From Fomes fomentarius (Eukaryota; Basidiomycota; Agaricomycetes; Polyporales; Polyporaceae): DNA of 64,000 nucleotides. Made by a program: the position numbers and the translations under genes. The notes below the pieces were generated by a model that worked only from the letters and a program-made list of their open reading frames with translations, searched no databases and was not told the origin of the DNA. Below, piece after piece: positions 12,901 through 23,075 of the stretch. The stretch spans positions 1 through 64,000 of the forward strand of contig JABYQN010000011.1 of the NCBI GenBank assembly GCA_022606135.1, given 5' to 3'. Positions within the stretch are counted from its first letter, which is position 1. Each line of letters opens with the position of its first letter.

Positions 12901-13848
12901 ACGGCGTCTGCATTGGGCCGTGTTCTGATCGTGAGTTGATAAGGCTCACTCCTGTACAGGAATTTCATAAATGTGAGTACTTCTCACCGCGTCTGGGTTC
13001 ATTTTGGTGCTTGATTTCTGATCGAGGAAGAGTCAACTGTCGGTGTCGGCGGTGGTGGTTGAAAGCGGAAGTTTCGGCATTCCGTTCAAGCGGCTGTTGC
13101 CGAGCGCCCGTGACTGTTCACAACTTCGACTGCCTGCCACAGTGGTACCATGATTCTACCTACACAGACGCACCTCAGACCTATATTCATATTCTTGTGC
13201 TTCCGAACCATGTCGGAAAAGGTTGGGCGCTATCTGCCTACTAGTCTTGGCACTACGCTCTCGCGACAATATTCCTCAACTCCGACTTCTGCCAGATGAC
13301 AAGCCTTTTGCTTCTATCAAGGTCGCTATGAACTGTGCTTCACGAAACAGTACTGCTTCTAGGCCTTCCATACATGTTATTGTGCCCCACGTTTGATTGT
13401 CAATCTATCAACACAGTCATAAACGTGTAGTTCACCATGACGAGCAAGGTTTAGTGCAGCCCTTGATGTCACCATAGCCGCCGCTACAAACTGCCCAAGA
13501 CGGGAAAGTGACCGAGAAGGAGAGCACTGCCGTTCGTTCCAAAAAATATTCAAGATAGAATAATTGCCATCGATGATGCGCAATACCAGACGTACGGTGC
13601 GACATTCATGTGAATTCGTACTATTCAGCGAAGAAGCTCGGCTGAGCATGAGTTCGCCATTACTCACCGGTACAGCGTCCCATCCTCTCGGGGGATGCTA
13701 TCCAACATCTATCCAATCTCCGGTTGGTAACCTCTGCCAACCAGTGCCGATCTCGAAGACATCGGTATCAGGGGTCTCAGCATTCACCTCATATTCACCG
13801 CCGTTAAAAACCCCGCCGTCGATTTCCCTGTTGACTGCAATCCTCCCC
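9934..13848. other. 3.9 kb stretch with no supportable gene, upstream of the polyketide synthase
   Basis: The exporter's 3' flank has a run of 14 T at 9961-9974. After that I find no conserved domain or consistent splice pattern. The longest open frame, 12741-13244 plus strand (167 codons), has no recognisable motif. The last few hundred bases must include the polyketide synthase promoter; a CCAAT sequence lies near 13716. I cannot place a start site. Confidence 0.5.
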
Positions 13849-16800
13849 ATGTCGGCTCCCATCGCAATCGTGTGTATCATTGCCATATACCGATGTTATA
13901 CTTTCTGATCGTCTGCTTACTTAGGTTGGTCTTTCTGCACAACTGCCGAGTGGCAGTCATGCCGAGAAAGACTTCGACTACAACTCGTTCTTCGAGTTCC
14001 TCCTTCAGGGGGGCGAGTCCTACGAACGCATCCCTCAATCACGGCTTAATGTCGATAAGTGAGTACTTTGGCCCTGTCCTACTGACGTGTTCTAAGCTCT
14101 CACGCAGGCTCCGTGGCCGCGCTGTCGGTCAAATCGTTACAGAAACAGGGGCATTCCTGAAGGATCTCGACAACTTCGACCACTTGGAGTTTGGTATCAC
14201 AGCCAAAGATGCGCGGTCTATGGCTGTCGGTACTCGCAAACTCGTCGAAACGACCTTCCTTGCCCTTGCCGACTCTGGCATCGACTATAGAGGCAAAAAC
14301 GTTGGCTGTTACATGTCGGCCGCCGACCATGATTCCACTTCTCTTGCTGGCCACGTGTGTTTGCACATTTCCTCCATCTAATCTCGTATTGACTCGTTCG
14401 TGATAGGACGATACAGACATCACCGGCTCGTTCGCGCAAATACCTGCTATGGTCGCGAACCGAGTCTCTTTCCACTTCGACCTTCGTGGGCCGAGTGTTC
14501 CTGTCAATACCGCTTGTTCCTCCAGTCTCTACGCGACACATGTGGCGGTCAAAGCTCTTCGCAACGGAGAGTGCGATGCCGCCGTTGTCGGTGGGGCGCA
14601 GATCAATCATAGGTTTGTACTTCTGTCCACTCGTCTGGCAATCGACTGACTTACAGTTTGATGAAGGTTCGCCGATTGGTTGGCGTATTCTCATGGTGGT
14701 ATCTTGTCTCCCGATGGGAAATGCAAACCGTTCGACGTATCCGCAAATGGGTACGTGATACTTGTGGATACTATACGAATGAGTTCTCACATCCACACAT
14801 AGCTTCGGCCGCGGAGAAGGTGTTGTAGTAATTGTGTTGAAGCCTCTTGACGCTGCTGTTCGTGATGGAGATCACATTTACGGATCAGTGAGTGAGCATT
14901 CGGAGGTTGTTGCTGGGCATCGCTGACTGCCACGTCAGATCTTGGGCACTGGCGTAAACTCGTCAGGCTCACTGGTGCCTGCAAACGCACCTTCGGCAGT
15001 CGCGCAGCGAGATGCCATGTTCCGCGCCTTCCAAGACTCTGGCCGACGCCCACAAGAAGTTGACTTCGTCGAGTCCCATGCGACAGGTGCAGTCTGTGGT
15101 CTCGTCGACGTCCTGGACTGCACTGCTGATCATTGCTCTGATTAGGTACCGCGCAGGGCGATCCTACCGAGGCGAACTGGGTGGGTGCAGAGTTCAAGCG
15201 CGACGATGAACTCGTCATTGGTAGCGTCAAGGGTAACATCGGGTGAGTTTCCGCATGTGGGGCAAAGCGCGAGTACTCATACCTGCGTTCCAAAGACATC
15301 TTGAGATAACCGCGTTCCTTGCCTCGCTTGTGAAGGTTTGCGGTGTGTTCGAGAAAGGGCTTATCCCTCCTACCGTCAACATCACACGGCTTAATCCCGC
15401 CATCCGGTGGAAGCAGTTTGGCCTTCGCGTCCCTCTCAAGACCGAGCCTCTCAAGATACGACCATCAAACAACGGGCAGGCGCTCGTCGCGATGACCAGC
15501 TCGGGCATCGGTGGCGCGAACGGACATGCTGTCATCCAAGGACCTCCGCCTCGTCCTACACCAAAAGCGTTCTGGACTGGAGAAGTTGATATCCCGGCTC
15601 TCCTCATTGCAGGTGGACTGTCTCCGCGCACGTCGAGTGCTATTGGAGAGGAATTGGTCGAGATCGCCAAGTCGTCGGAGCAAAAGATCGCGTTGGCAAG
15701 GATCTTCGGTCGCCGCTCGCGGTCTATGACCTGGAGAGCGTTTGCGGTCTCGGGAGCCAAGAAGACATCCAACCTCTCAAAGCCCCTGCTGGCGCCAAAG
15801 GCACGCCCGCCTGTCGTCTTCGTCTTCTCCGGTCAAGGGACGCAGCACTTCCACAGTGAGTTCGGAGGATCTCTTCTCTTCCGTATCAGTGGGCTTTTCT
15901 GATGACTCGGAACCAATCCAGTGGGCAGAGAGCTATTCAAGGCGTGCGCTCCCTTCCGCGAGAGCGTTCTTGAGCTTGACAACGTTTACGCGTCTATCGT
16001 CGGAAGCTCCCTCATACAGAGCACCGGACTATTCACTGGCGCGGCCGCGGACGCAAAGGATCCTCTTGGGGACCCATGGCCCATCGCGCTTACCCTGCCC
16101 GCGCTCACACTGCTTCAACTCGCGCTCGTCGACGCGCTAGCTGCTGTCGGCGTCCATCCCGATGCTGTGATTGGACATTCAGCCGGAGAGACTGCTGTTC
16201 TCTCAGCGTCGGGTGCGGCTTCCAAGGCTGCCGCGCTCGAGCTCGCCATCGCACGTGGACGCGCACTCGCGCTCGTCGAAGACGCGAAGGGCACTATGGC
16301 CGCAGTCAACTCCTCTCCCAAGGAGGCGAAGAAGATTATCGACGAGGTCAATGCCGAGCTCGGGAAGGGCGTACTTGCTATCGGATGCTACAACACGCCT
16401 GGCGCCGTCACTCTGTCTGGCGCGGAGACACACATCGACCTCGCCGTCGCGAAGGCGTCCGCAGCAGGCATCTTTGCGCGCAAGCTCAAGACACGTGTCC
16501 CCGTCCACTCGGAACTCATGGAACTCTGTCACGAAGAGTTCGACAACTTCGTCGCAAAACTCTTCTCTCATCACGAGATTGGCGCGCCCAAGGTCACGGT
16601 CTACTCAACTGTGACTGGAGGGCTCTATGAACGCAAATTCGAACCGTCTTACTACTGGAACGGCACCATCGGTCCCGTCCGCTTTGAGAAGGCGATCCAA
16701 GCTCTCCTCACCAAGACCAAGAATGCGACCTTCGTCGAGATCGGTCCTCACCCTGTCCTGACGGCCTACCTGCAATCCATGAGCCAGGCCGAAGGTCGCG

Positions 16801-19800
16801 AGAACACCCCGATTACCTGCCCGCTCCGTCGTCCACGCGCCCCCGAGCCTGGAATCGAGACCTTCGAATTCGTGTCTGCGCTCGGCAAGGTCGTCACTGC
16901 CGGCCACAACGGCGTTGACTTTGGCGTCCTGTACGGCAGCGCGGGGTCATACACCGGCCCTCTCCCGCAGTATCCGTTCGCATTGAAGGCTGTCCCGTGG
17001 GCCGTCGCGACTCCGGAGTTCGTCAGACAGAGGCAGCAACGCAATGGCCCGCTGAACTACCCGCAGCTCCAGATCAACACCCGTACTCACCCTGGACTCG
17101 CGGACCATGTCATCAAGGGGGAGCCCGTCGTGCCTGCTGCAGGGTTCATCGAAATGGTACGTTGGTGGTGTCCATCACACCGACCGATACTCACCCACTT
17201 ATCAACCAGGCCCTCGAGTTCGGCGCGAGCGAGATTTACAATGTACAATTCTACGACCTTCTGTCTCTCTCCTCCGAACGGCCGACGCCGGTGCAGGTAA
17301 AGCTTGAGGGCACACAGTGGAGCGTGCGCAGCGCTGGATCGACTGACTATGCGAAGACGTGGCCAATCGACGTACGTTTCGAAATATAATCAAGGGAGTG
17401 GTGATATTCACTCATACATTTCTACTACAGTATAATCGCCTTCACGCTACTGGATTCCTCTCCCTCGATCCCATCCAGGACAGAGGCGTCCCTAGACTCG
17501 ATATTGATGCGATTCGCCAGCGTTTGAAAGCTGTCGATGTAGAATGTAAGTATTGAGAAGGATTCGGTTGACACATTCTCATGCCTTGTATGCCAGCCTT
17601 CTACTCAGACATTACCCCTTATGCCCAGCTTGGTCGCCTATACTCTCGCATCCGCCAAGTTCACCTCGGCACAGGTAAGAATGGTGCTGTCGAAGCACTG
17701 ACGGAAATCCGGGCGAACGACAAGGACATCCCTAAGTTCGTCTCTGAATGCCTCGTCTCCCATTTACATACTTACACCTGTGCCTAGCTTTGAAGACTAC
17801 GTTTTCCACCCCGCCATCCTGGACGCTGCTATTCACGTCGTCGTCAACCCTCGCCTCAGCGGCAACCACGACCGCGACCTGTACTTCTTCTCGTCTCGTC
17901 TCACCGCTCTTCGCCTTCTCCCTGCATTCCGGGAGAAGCCATTCCCAAACACTCTCTTCACGCATGCAACGTTCGTGAACTGGGCCCCAGGTAAGACCGC
18001 CACGCATTTTCAGCCCATGGGCGCGTCAATGACTCATGTCTATTCCAGATAGAATCACGTTTAACTACACGATCGCAAACCCTCGGGGTGAGCCATTGGC
18101 CGTCATCGAAGGCTTGGAGGTCGCGCTGCACGGACGTGGCCTGAAAGTCATTGAGAGACGCTACGACGTGGTATACCGCCCGCTCAATATCTCGTTGGCC
18201 AAATCTGAAGGTGAAACCCAACCCCTCTCTGTCAACGGTGTCAACGGTCATACCAACGGCCTCAACGGTCATGTCAATGGTGAAGCCAACGGCCACGTCA
18301 TCCACGATATCAATGGACACGCCAAAGGAGACCTCAATGGACGCGCCGACGCAGAGGCTCGCTCGGATGGCTCGGCGACACCCTCCGATACTGAACAATC
18401 GATGTCACTCATCCTACCGTACGTGAGGGGAGAAGAGCTGAAGATTCAGAAGGAGCTCTCCCAACGCGACACCGTGCAACCGTTGACGGTTCTATTCGTT
18501 GCCGAGGACGGCCTTGACGGGGATGCGTCCTTGGGCTTCACCAGAGCGCTCCGGAAGGAGTATCCAGCCTGGATCATCCGTGTAGCTGTCTTCGATAAAT
18601 TATGGTCGCCTCAGAAGCGGGAGCAGGCTGCGGAGCGGTTGCTTTCTCTCGCAAATGATGAGCTTGACTTGCATATCGAAGCTGACGGGTCGCTCTCAGC
18701 TCCTCGAATCGTTCCTATAGAAGCCCCCAAACCCGAGACTACCTTCGACTCGCGGAAACCCTGGAAGCTCGAGGACGGCGCCGTCATTCAGACGTCTCTA
18801 CCGCCCGTCGACGAGGACGGCGTGGTGGTAGGCGTCGAGCACGTCGCGTCTCGTCACGGGGATCTCTGGGCGTACGTCGGGAGCATCGTTGGCACGTCGC
18901 AGAAGGTGGCTGGTGTTGCGTCGGGCTCTGTGCGGAGCCATGTGGCCGCACACATCGGCAGCATAGCAGAACTTGCCTCCGGCACGGACAATCCTTCCGC
19001 AGCACTCTCTATCCTCGCGCAGACACTCGTATCTCTCGCTGTGGGTCCCCTCGACGCTCGGCGTTTGTGCGGTCTCCGTGCCTTGGTATACGAATCCGAC
19101 GACGAACTTCGTTCCCAGCTTCACGAGGTCCTCTCTAGCCTAGGCATCGCTGTGCTGTCCGTCGCAGCTCTGACTAGCAGCGAGCTCGAAAAGTCCTATC
19201 TGCACCAGCCGTCCTTCGTCTTCTCTGGCACGCGGGACACCAAGCAAATCTCGACTCTTCGACAGATCTCTTCGCAGGTCTTGCTATGGAACCATCCCGG
19301 AGAAGGGCTGCCCTGGATTACTGCTCAGAAGCCGTGGGCCTCGGCGATGCCGTCCGTCATGCTCTCGCGTACCAGCAACGGCCTAGCGTGAAGTCTACAG
19401 CACTTGAAGCGCTGCTCGAGGGCATCCCAGCCAGTGTCGTCCCTCAATCTCTGAACCTCTTCGATTCGACCAAGTCGTACCTGCTCGTTGGTGGGTTAGG
19501 AAGCTTGGGTCTGCACATTGCACTGTGGTTGTACCAGGTGCGTACTGTCCTCCAAACTTTGATGGCTGCGTAGCTGACTAGTTCGACAGAATGGCGCTCG
19601 CCATATCGTCCTTACCTCGCGTTCAGGAGTGGATAGTCTGGAGCGTCGTGGTGATTACGTCGCACTGCGGATTCTGACCTATTTGCAGAGCCGTAAGGGC
19701 CTCGTCGTCGACGCTGTAGCAGTCGACGGCACTTCTGAGAAGGACATGGTCGCATTGATGCAGGACTTGGGTCGGCCTCTTGGAGGCGCGTTGCTGCTAA

Positions 19801-20651
19801 CGACTACTTACTCGGACGGCACGCTTGCATCTCATACCGAAGAGAGCTTTGAGCGCGCATTCCCCGCCAAGATCGATGCGTTCCAGGTTCTCGAGCAGGT
19901 GGTTGACGTGACCTCACTCGACTTCCTCATCACTTTCTCGTCGGTCGTCGGTGTGTTCGGTAACCCGGGTCAGACCAACTACGCTGCGTAAGTCACGTTG
20001 ATCTCTTTGTTTGTGGTTGGAAGCCATCCACTGACCTTCTTTGGCCCCCGCAGAGCGAACACGGCCTTGGCTGGCTTGACTCGCAAGTACAAGAACGCAT
20101 TCTCGATCGTCGCCCCTTTGATCCTCGACAGCGCGGTCATCACGGCGAGCGACGACTCGCACGTCGCCACTCGCCTGCGCTATCTCATCAAGTGGGGGTT
20201 GACTGCACGAGGTACGGACATGCGTGCACCTTCGTGTTCTTCTTCGTGCTGACGGCGTCCTGAAGAATTGTGCGACTACCTCGCTGACGGGATCAAAAAA
20301 CTGCAGGACGGCGGTGTCTCGCAGTACATTCCGGATCTGGACTGGACCGCTGTCCGCGACAGCTTGGGTCCTTCTCGCGCGTTCGAAGACCTTGTGCCAA
20401 AGGACGCGGGCGATGTCCGCGAAGCAGAACAGACGCAGACGGTGTCAGTCACTCAGATAGTGTGTCGGGTCCTCGACCTGAAAGAGAGCGAGATCTCGTT
20501 CAACGTTCCGCTGACGACATACGGTCTGGATTCGCTTTCCGCTGTGGCGCTCTCCTTCGCTCTCCGTCCCATTCTCAGTATCTCGCAGCTGCAGCTTTTG
20601 GCGGACATGTCTATCAGCGACATCGAGAAGAAAGTCACTCCTAGTGCTTAA
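13849..20651 (+). CDS. Reducing type I polyketide synthase, KS-AT-DH-KR-ACP; apparent 1-nt frameshift near 19337
   Basis: An iterative megasynthase of roughly 2,000 residues with about 17 short introns. It starts MSAPIAIV, split by an intron at 13870-13924, then GLSAQLPSG. KS: active-site Cys in NTACSSSLYATHVA (codon 14515-14517), His in VESHATG, and His in GNIGHLE near 15296. AT: VFVFSGQGTQ and nucleophile Ser in GHSAGE (16179-16181). DH: HxxxGxxxxP in ADHVIKGEPVVP (His 17106-17108) and Asp in HPAILDAAIH (17822-17824). An Asn/Gly/His-rich linker follows (18231-18347), then a non-catalytic core segment. KR: nucleotide loop LLVGGLGSLG and Tyr in GQTNYAAANT. ACP: Ser in YGLDSLSAV (20532-20534). 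The protein ends soon after the ACP. I see no methyltransferase, enoylreductase, thioesterase or starter-unit SAT domain, so unsaturated or partly reduced products released by another route are expected (inference). Between 19286 and 19391 the conserved frame jumps by one base at GGG (19336-19338). Confidence 0.93.
18231..18347 (+). repeat. In-frame Asn-Gly-His-rich repeat linker in the polyketide synthase
   Basis: Degenerate repeats of the type GTCAACGGT / ACCAACGGC encode a run of NG, NGH and VNG tripeptides between the DH domain and the KR-region core. Such NGH linkers are common in fungal megasynthases and are probably flexible. The DNA is repetitive enough to vary in length between strains. 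Confidence 0.85.
19336..19338 (+). other. Apparent single-base deletion in the polyketide synthase
   Basis: Upstream the frame reads LLWNHPGEGLPWITAQKPW. Downstream the frame displaced by one base reads GDAVRHALAYQQRPSVK. Both match the expected order just before the KR domain. One more G in the GGG run would join them as one frame. No intron with usable signals fits. Confidence 0.7.
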
Positions 20652-21001
20652 GCGCTTCGAGCCCCAGTGTGTAGTAGTATCTTGTAACCGCCACCTGTGA
20701 TATCGTCTCGTGTCGCGGTGGAATTCTCCCCTGTTGTAGTATGCTCTCCCACAGTAGAAGTGCGAAGTGTATAATAGTACAAGAATCTTATACAAGAATG
20801 TTTTCAGGTCGATAGGTTGCATATGCATGTACCGCCGGGGGCTAGTGGCCTTCATCGTCTTTCTTCGACACCACACTCTCGTAAAGTGCCTCGGGTTGTT
20901 ATTGATACTTTGCCATAGATGTCTGTGTGCGGGGTGTCGTGCCCGCGCGTCTATTGTACATACACACTCTGGCAGCAGGACCGTGCAGTTGGTTCAGACT
21001 A
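20652..21001. other. Shared 3' region between convergent polyketide synthase and alcohol dehydrogenase
   Basis: 350 bases between two convergent stop codons. No further gene is seen; it should hold both 3' UTRs. Confidence 0.6.
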
Positions 21002-22699
21002 TCAGTGACTTTTCAGCTCGGTCCGCCATGGATCAAACAGGATCTTTCCACACAAGCCCTTATCAAACTCTGCATACACTTGTTTTGCTTCGTCAAAACC
21101 CACGATTCGGTCAATCAAGCTCGCCTCCTCTCCGACGCCTCCGAACACGTCCTGCCGCTTGAGCAGGATCTCAAGCGCGAGCGGAAACATCGCGCGGACA
21201 GGGCAGCGGCCAAAATCGAACGAGACGTTCTTGTTGTACACGTCTCTACCAGAGAATGGGAGCGGGGGCTCTTGGTGTACACCGACAGAGCTGATGATGC
21301 CAAAGGGCTGGACGAGGTCGTAGGCTAATGTGAGCGCACTGTTGTTCCCGACGACCTACGAAGCAATGCGTCACATCGAATGCTACCAACCACGGAGAGA
21401 GTGTGAGGGACGAGCATGCGCACCTCGAGCACAGCGTTGCACCCGACACTATCTGTCCACTCGGCTGTGAGCTTCTTGCCTTGGTCGATAGACGCAACAA
21501 CGAAGCGACCGGAGCCCTTGCCCGCGGCATTGATCGCAGTGTAGATGGCTTCCATTTTCTTCCGTCGAGATTCCAGTGTATCGATCGCGATGACTTGATA
21601 CTGGAGTCCGTGGCTCTCGCTGAGACCAGAGAGGATATCAAGCAAGCTGACGGTTGCGCACTAGGCACCGATGAATAGCCAGTGTTAGCGGAGGATTGTC
21701 AAGGGCTTACGACTCCAACTGGTCCAAGTCCGACTACACCGACGGTGAACGTACGGTCGCGCTCCTGCAGTGCGATTGGTGCCTGTGCTTGAGCGATAGG
21801 GCCCTTAGGGGTGAATCCGCCAAAAGGATAGGGTGTGCCAGTCAGTATGGGAGATATTTTGGGATGCTGTAGAGCTTGCATAACGGCAAAGACGCCGGTC
21901 GGAAGGATATCGGCGAGGAGAAGCAAGGAACTGTCGGATATGCGAGAGAGGTCTCCCCTCGTCGTTTGGGCTGAGGAAGATGTAGAGGACGGGGACGAGT
22001 GCGCGCTGAGGCTGAAGAGCGTCCCGCCTGCCTTAGGGACGCGGACGTATTGTGCTTGTCCGCCTGGGAGAGTTGGGATGCCGAAGAGACAGGAGTGGAT
22101 ACATCTGCACGTGAAGCCGATGCGACAGAAGCTGGGCGCAAAGGGTAAGATTGAGAGTGATCGCGGCGAAGAGAGATACTGACTGGCACTCTCCACAGGA
22201 TACTGTGAATGGAGAGACAACCTTGTCGCCGATGCGGAGGGTTGAGTAGAGCTCGGGACGTCCGGTTGCGTCAGGGGAGAAGCTAGGACCGAGTGCGATG
22301 ACCTCTCCAATAAATTCGTGGCCACACGTGAGGCTGTTGAAGAGAGCTATCAGGAAGAGGGCAAGATAAGAATGAAGATGTACGGACTGGCTATCGACGT
22401 CTTCATGACCACGATAGATGTGGAGATCGCTTCCACACAATCCGGCGAGCTGGAGAACGATGAGATGTTTGAAGGTTGTCTCGACGGCTGGGATGTAGGC
22501 GAACCTTGACTCTGACGATTGCATCGTCTGGGTCTATGATCCTGTAGGGTAGTGAAATGTAAAAGTGTGGAGGATGGAATGAAGGGATTGGGACTGACTG
22601 AGGAACAGGAACAGCTTCTAGCCGGATGTCGTAGGCAGGAGGATACCATCTGACAGCGTTCTGCAAGGCGGGCGTGTTGTTGTTTGGGTTAGCAGACAT
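21002..22699 (-). CDS. Zinc-dependent medium-chain alcohol/polyol dehydrogenase
   Basis: An MDR-family NAD(P)-dependent oxidoreductase interconverting an alcohol with an aldehyde or ketone. It starts MSANPNNNTPALQNAVRWYP. Catalytic zinc ligands are in LCGSDLHIYRGHED and TCGHEFIGEV. The structural zinc site is the spaced Cys set in SCGECHFCRIGFTCRC, rebuilt across an intron. Next come LPGGQAQYVRVPKAGG, the LPTGVFA motif before the cofactor domain, and the dinucleotide loop VGVVGLGPVG. The tail FDEAKQVYAEFDKGLCGKILF is typical of the family. At least six short introns interrupt the gene. The layout resembles butanediol, sorbitol or glutathione-independent aldehyde dehydrogenases, but the substrate is unknown. 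It is convergent with the polyketide synthase, 350 bases away, so it may act on the polyketide product; that is inference. Confidence 0.88.
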
Positions 22700-23075
22700 T
22701 GAGGGAGAAAGAAAGTGCAAAGGTTTGCGCCCACTCGACTTCAAGTAACATCTCGCGGGCCGTGATGCGGGCCGGTAGGAGCGCACTCGGGCACTTCGGG
22801 GACGACATTGCGAGGGGCGCCTATCATCACTTTAACTTGTACTGCTTCTGCTTTTACGGTGCTTGCTGCGTTGCCAGTGCTTGCTGCGTTCTTACATAGC
22901 CACGTTACAGCCAGGCTACAGCTTCCCCTCCGGTTTGCCGAATACACATTGATGTGAGTGGTCGCCAGTGGACGCGGTGCCGGACTCGGACGCAACGACG
23001 CCAGTCTGACATGTGCGCACAACAGCCGCAACCGCAGGCAATAAGTACCGCATCCTACCTCGTCTGTCCCCAAAC
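22700..23075. promoter_or_regulatory. Divergent intergenic region between alcohol dehydrogenase and SKT5
   Basis: 376 bases separate the two start codons on opposite strands, so both promoters lie here. I see no clear TATA box. A near-repeat GCTTGCTGCGTT / TTGCTGCGTTCT occurs at about 22860-22895. Confidence 0.5.

Noticed and set aside
12741..13244. 167-codon plus-strand frame upstream of the PKS as an extra cluster gene
   Set aside because: No motif, and no splice pattern links it to the PKS, whose start MSAPIAIVGLSAQLPSG at 13849 already matches the normal KS N terminus.
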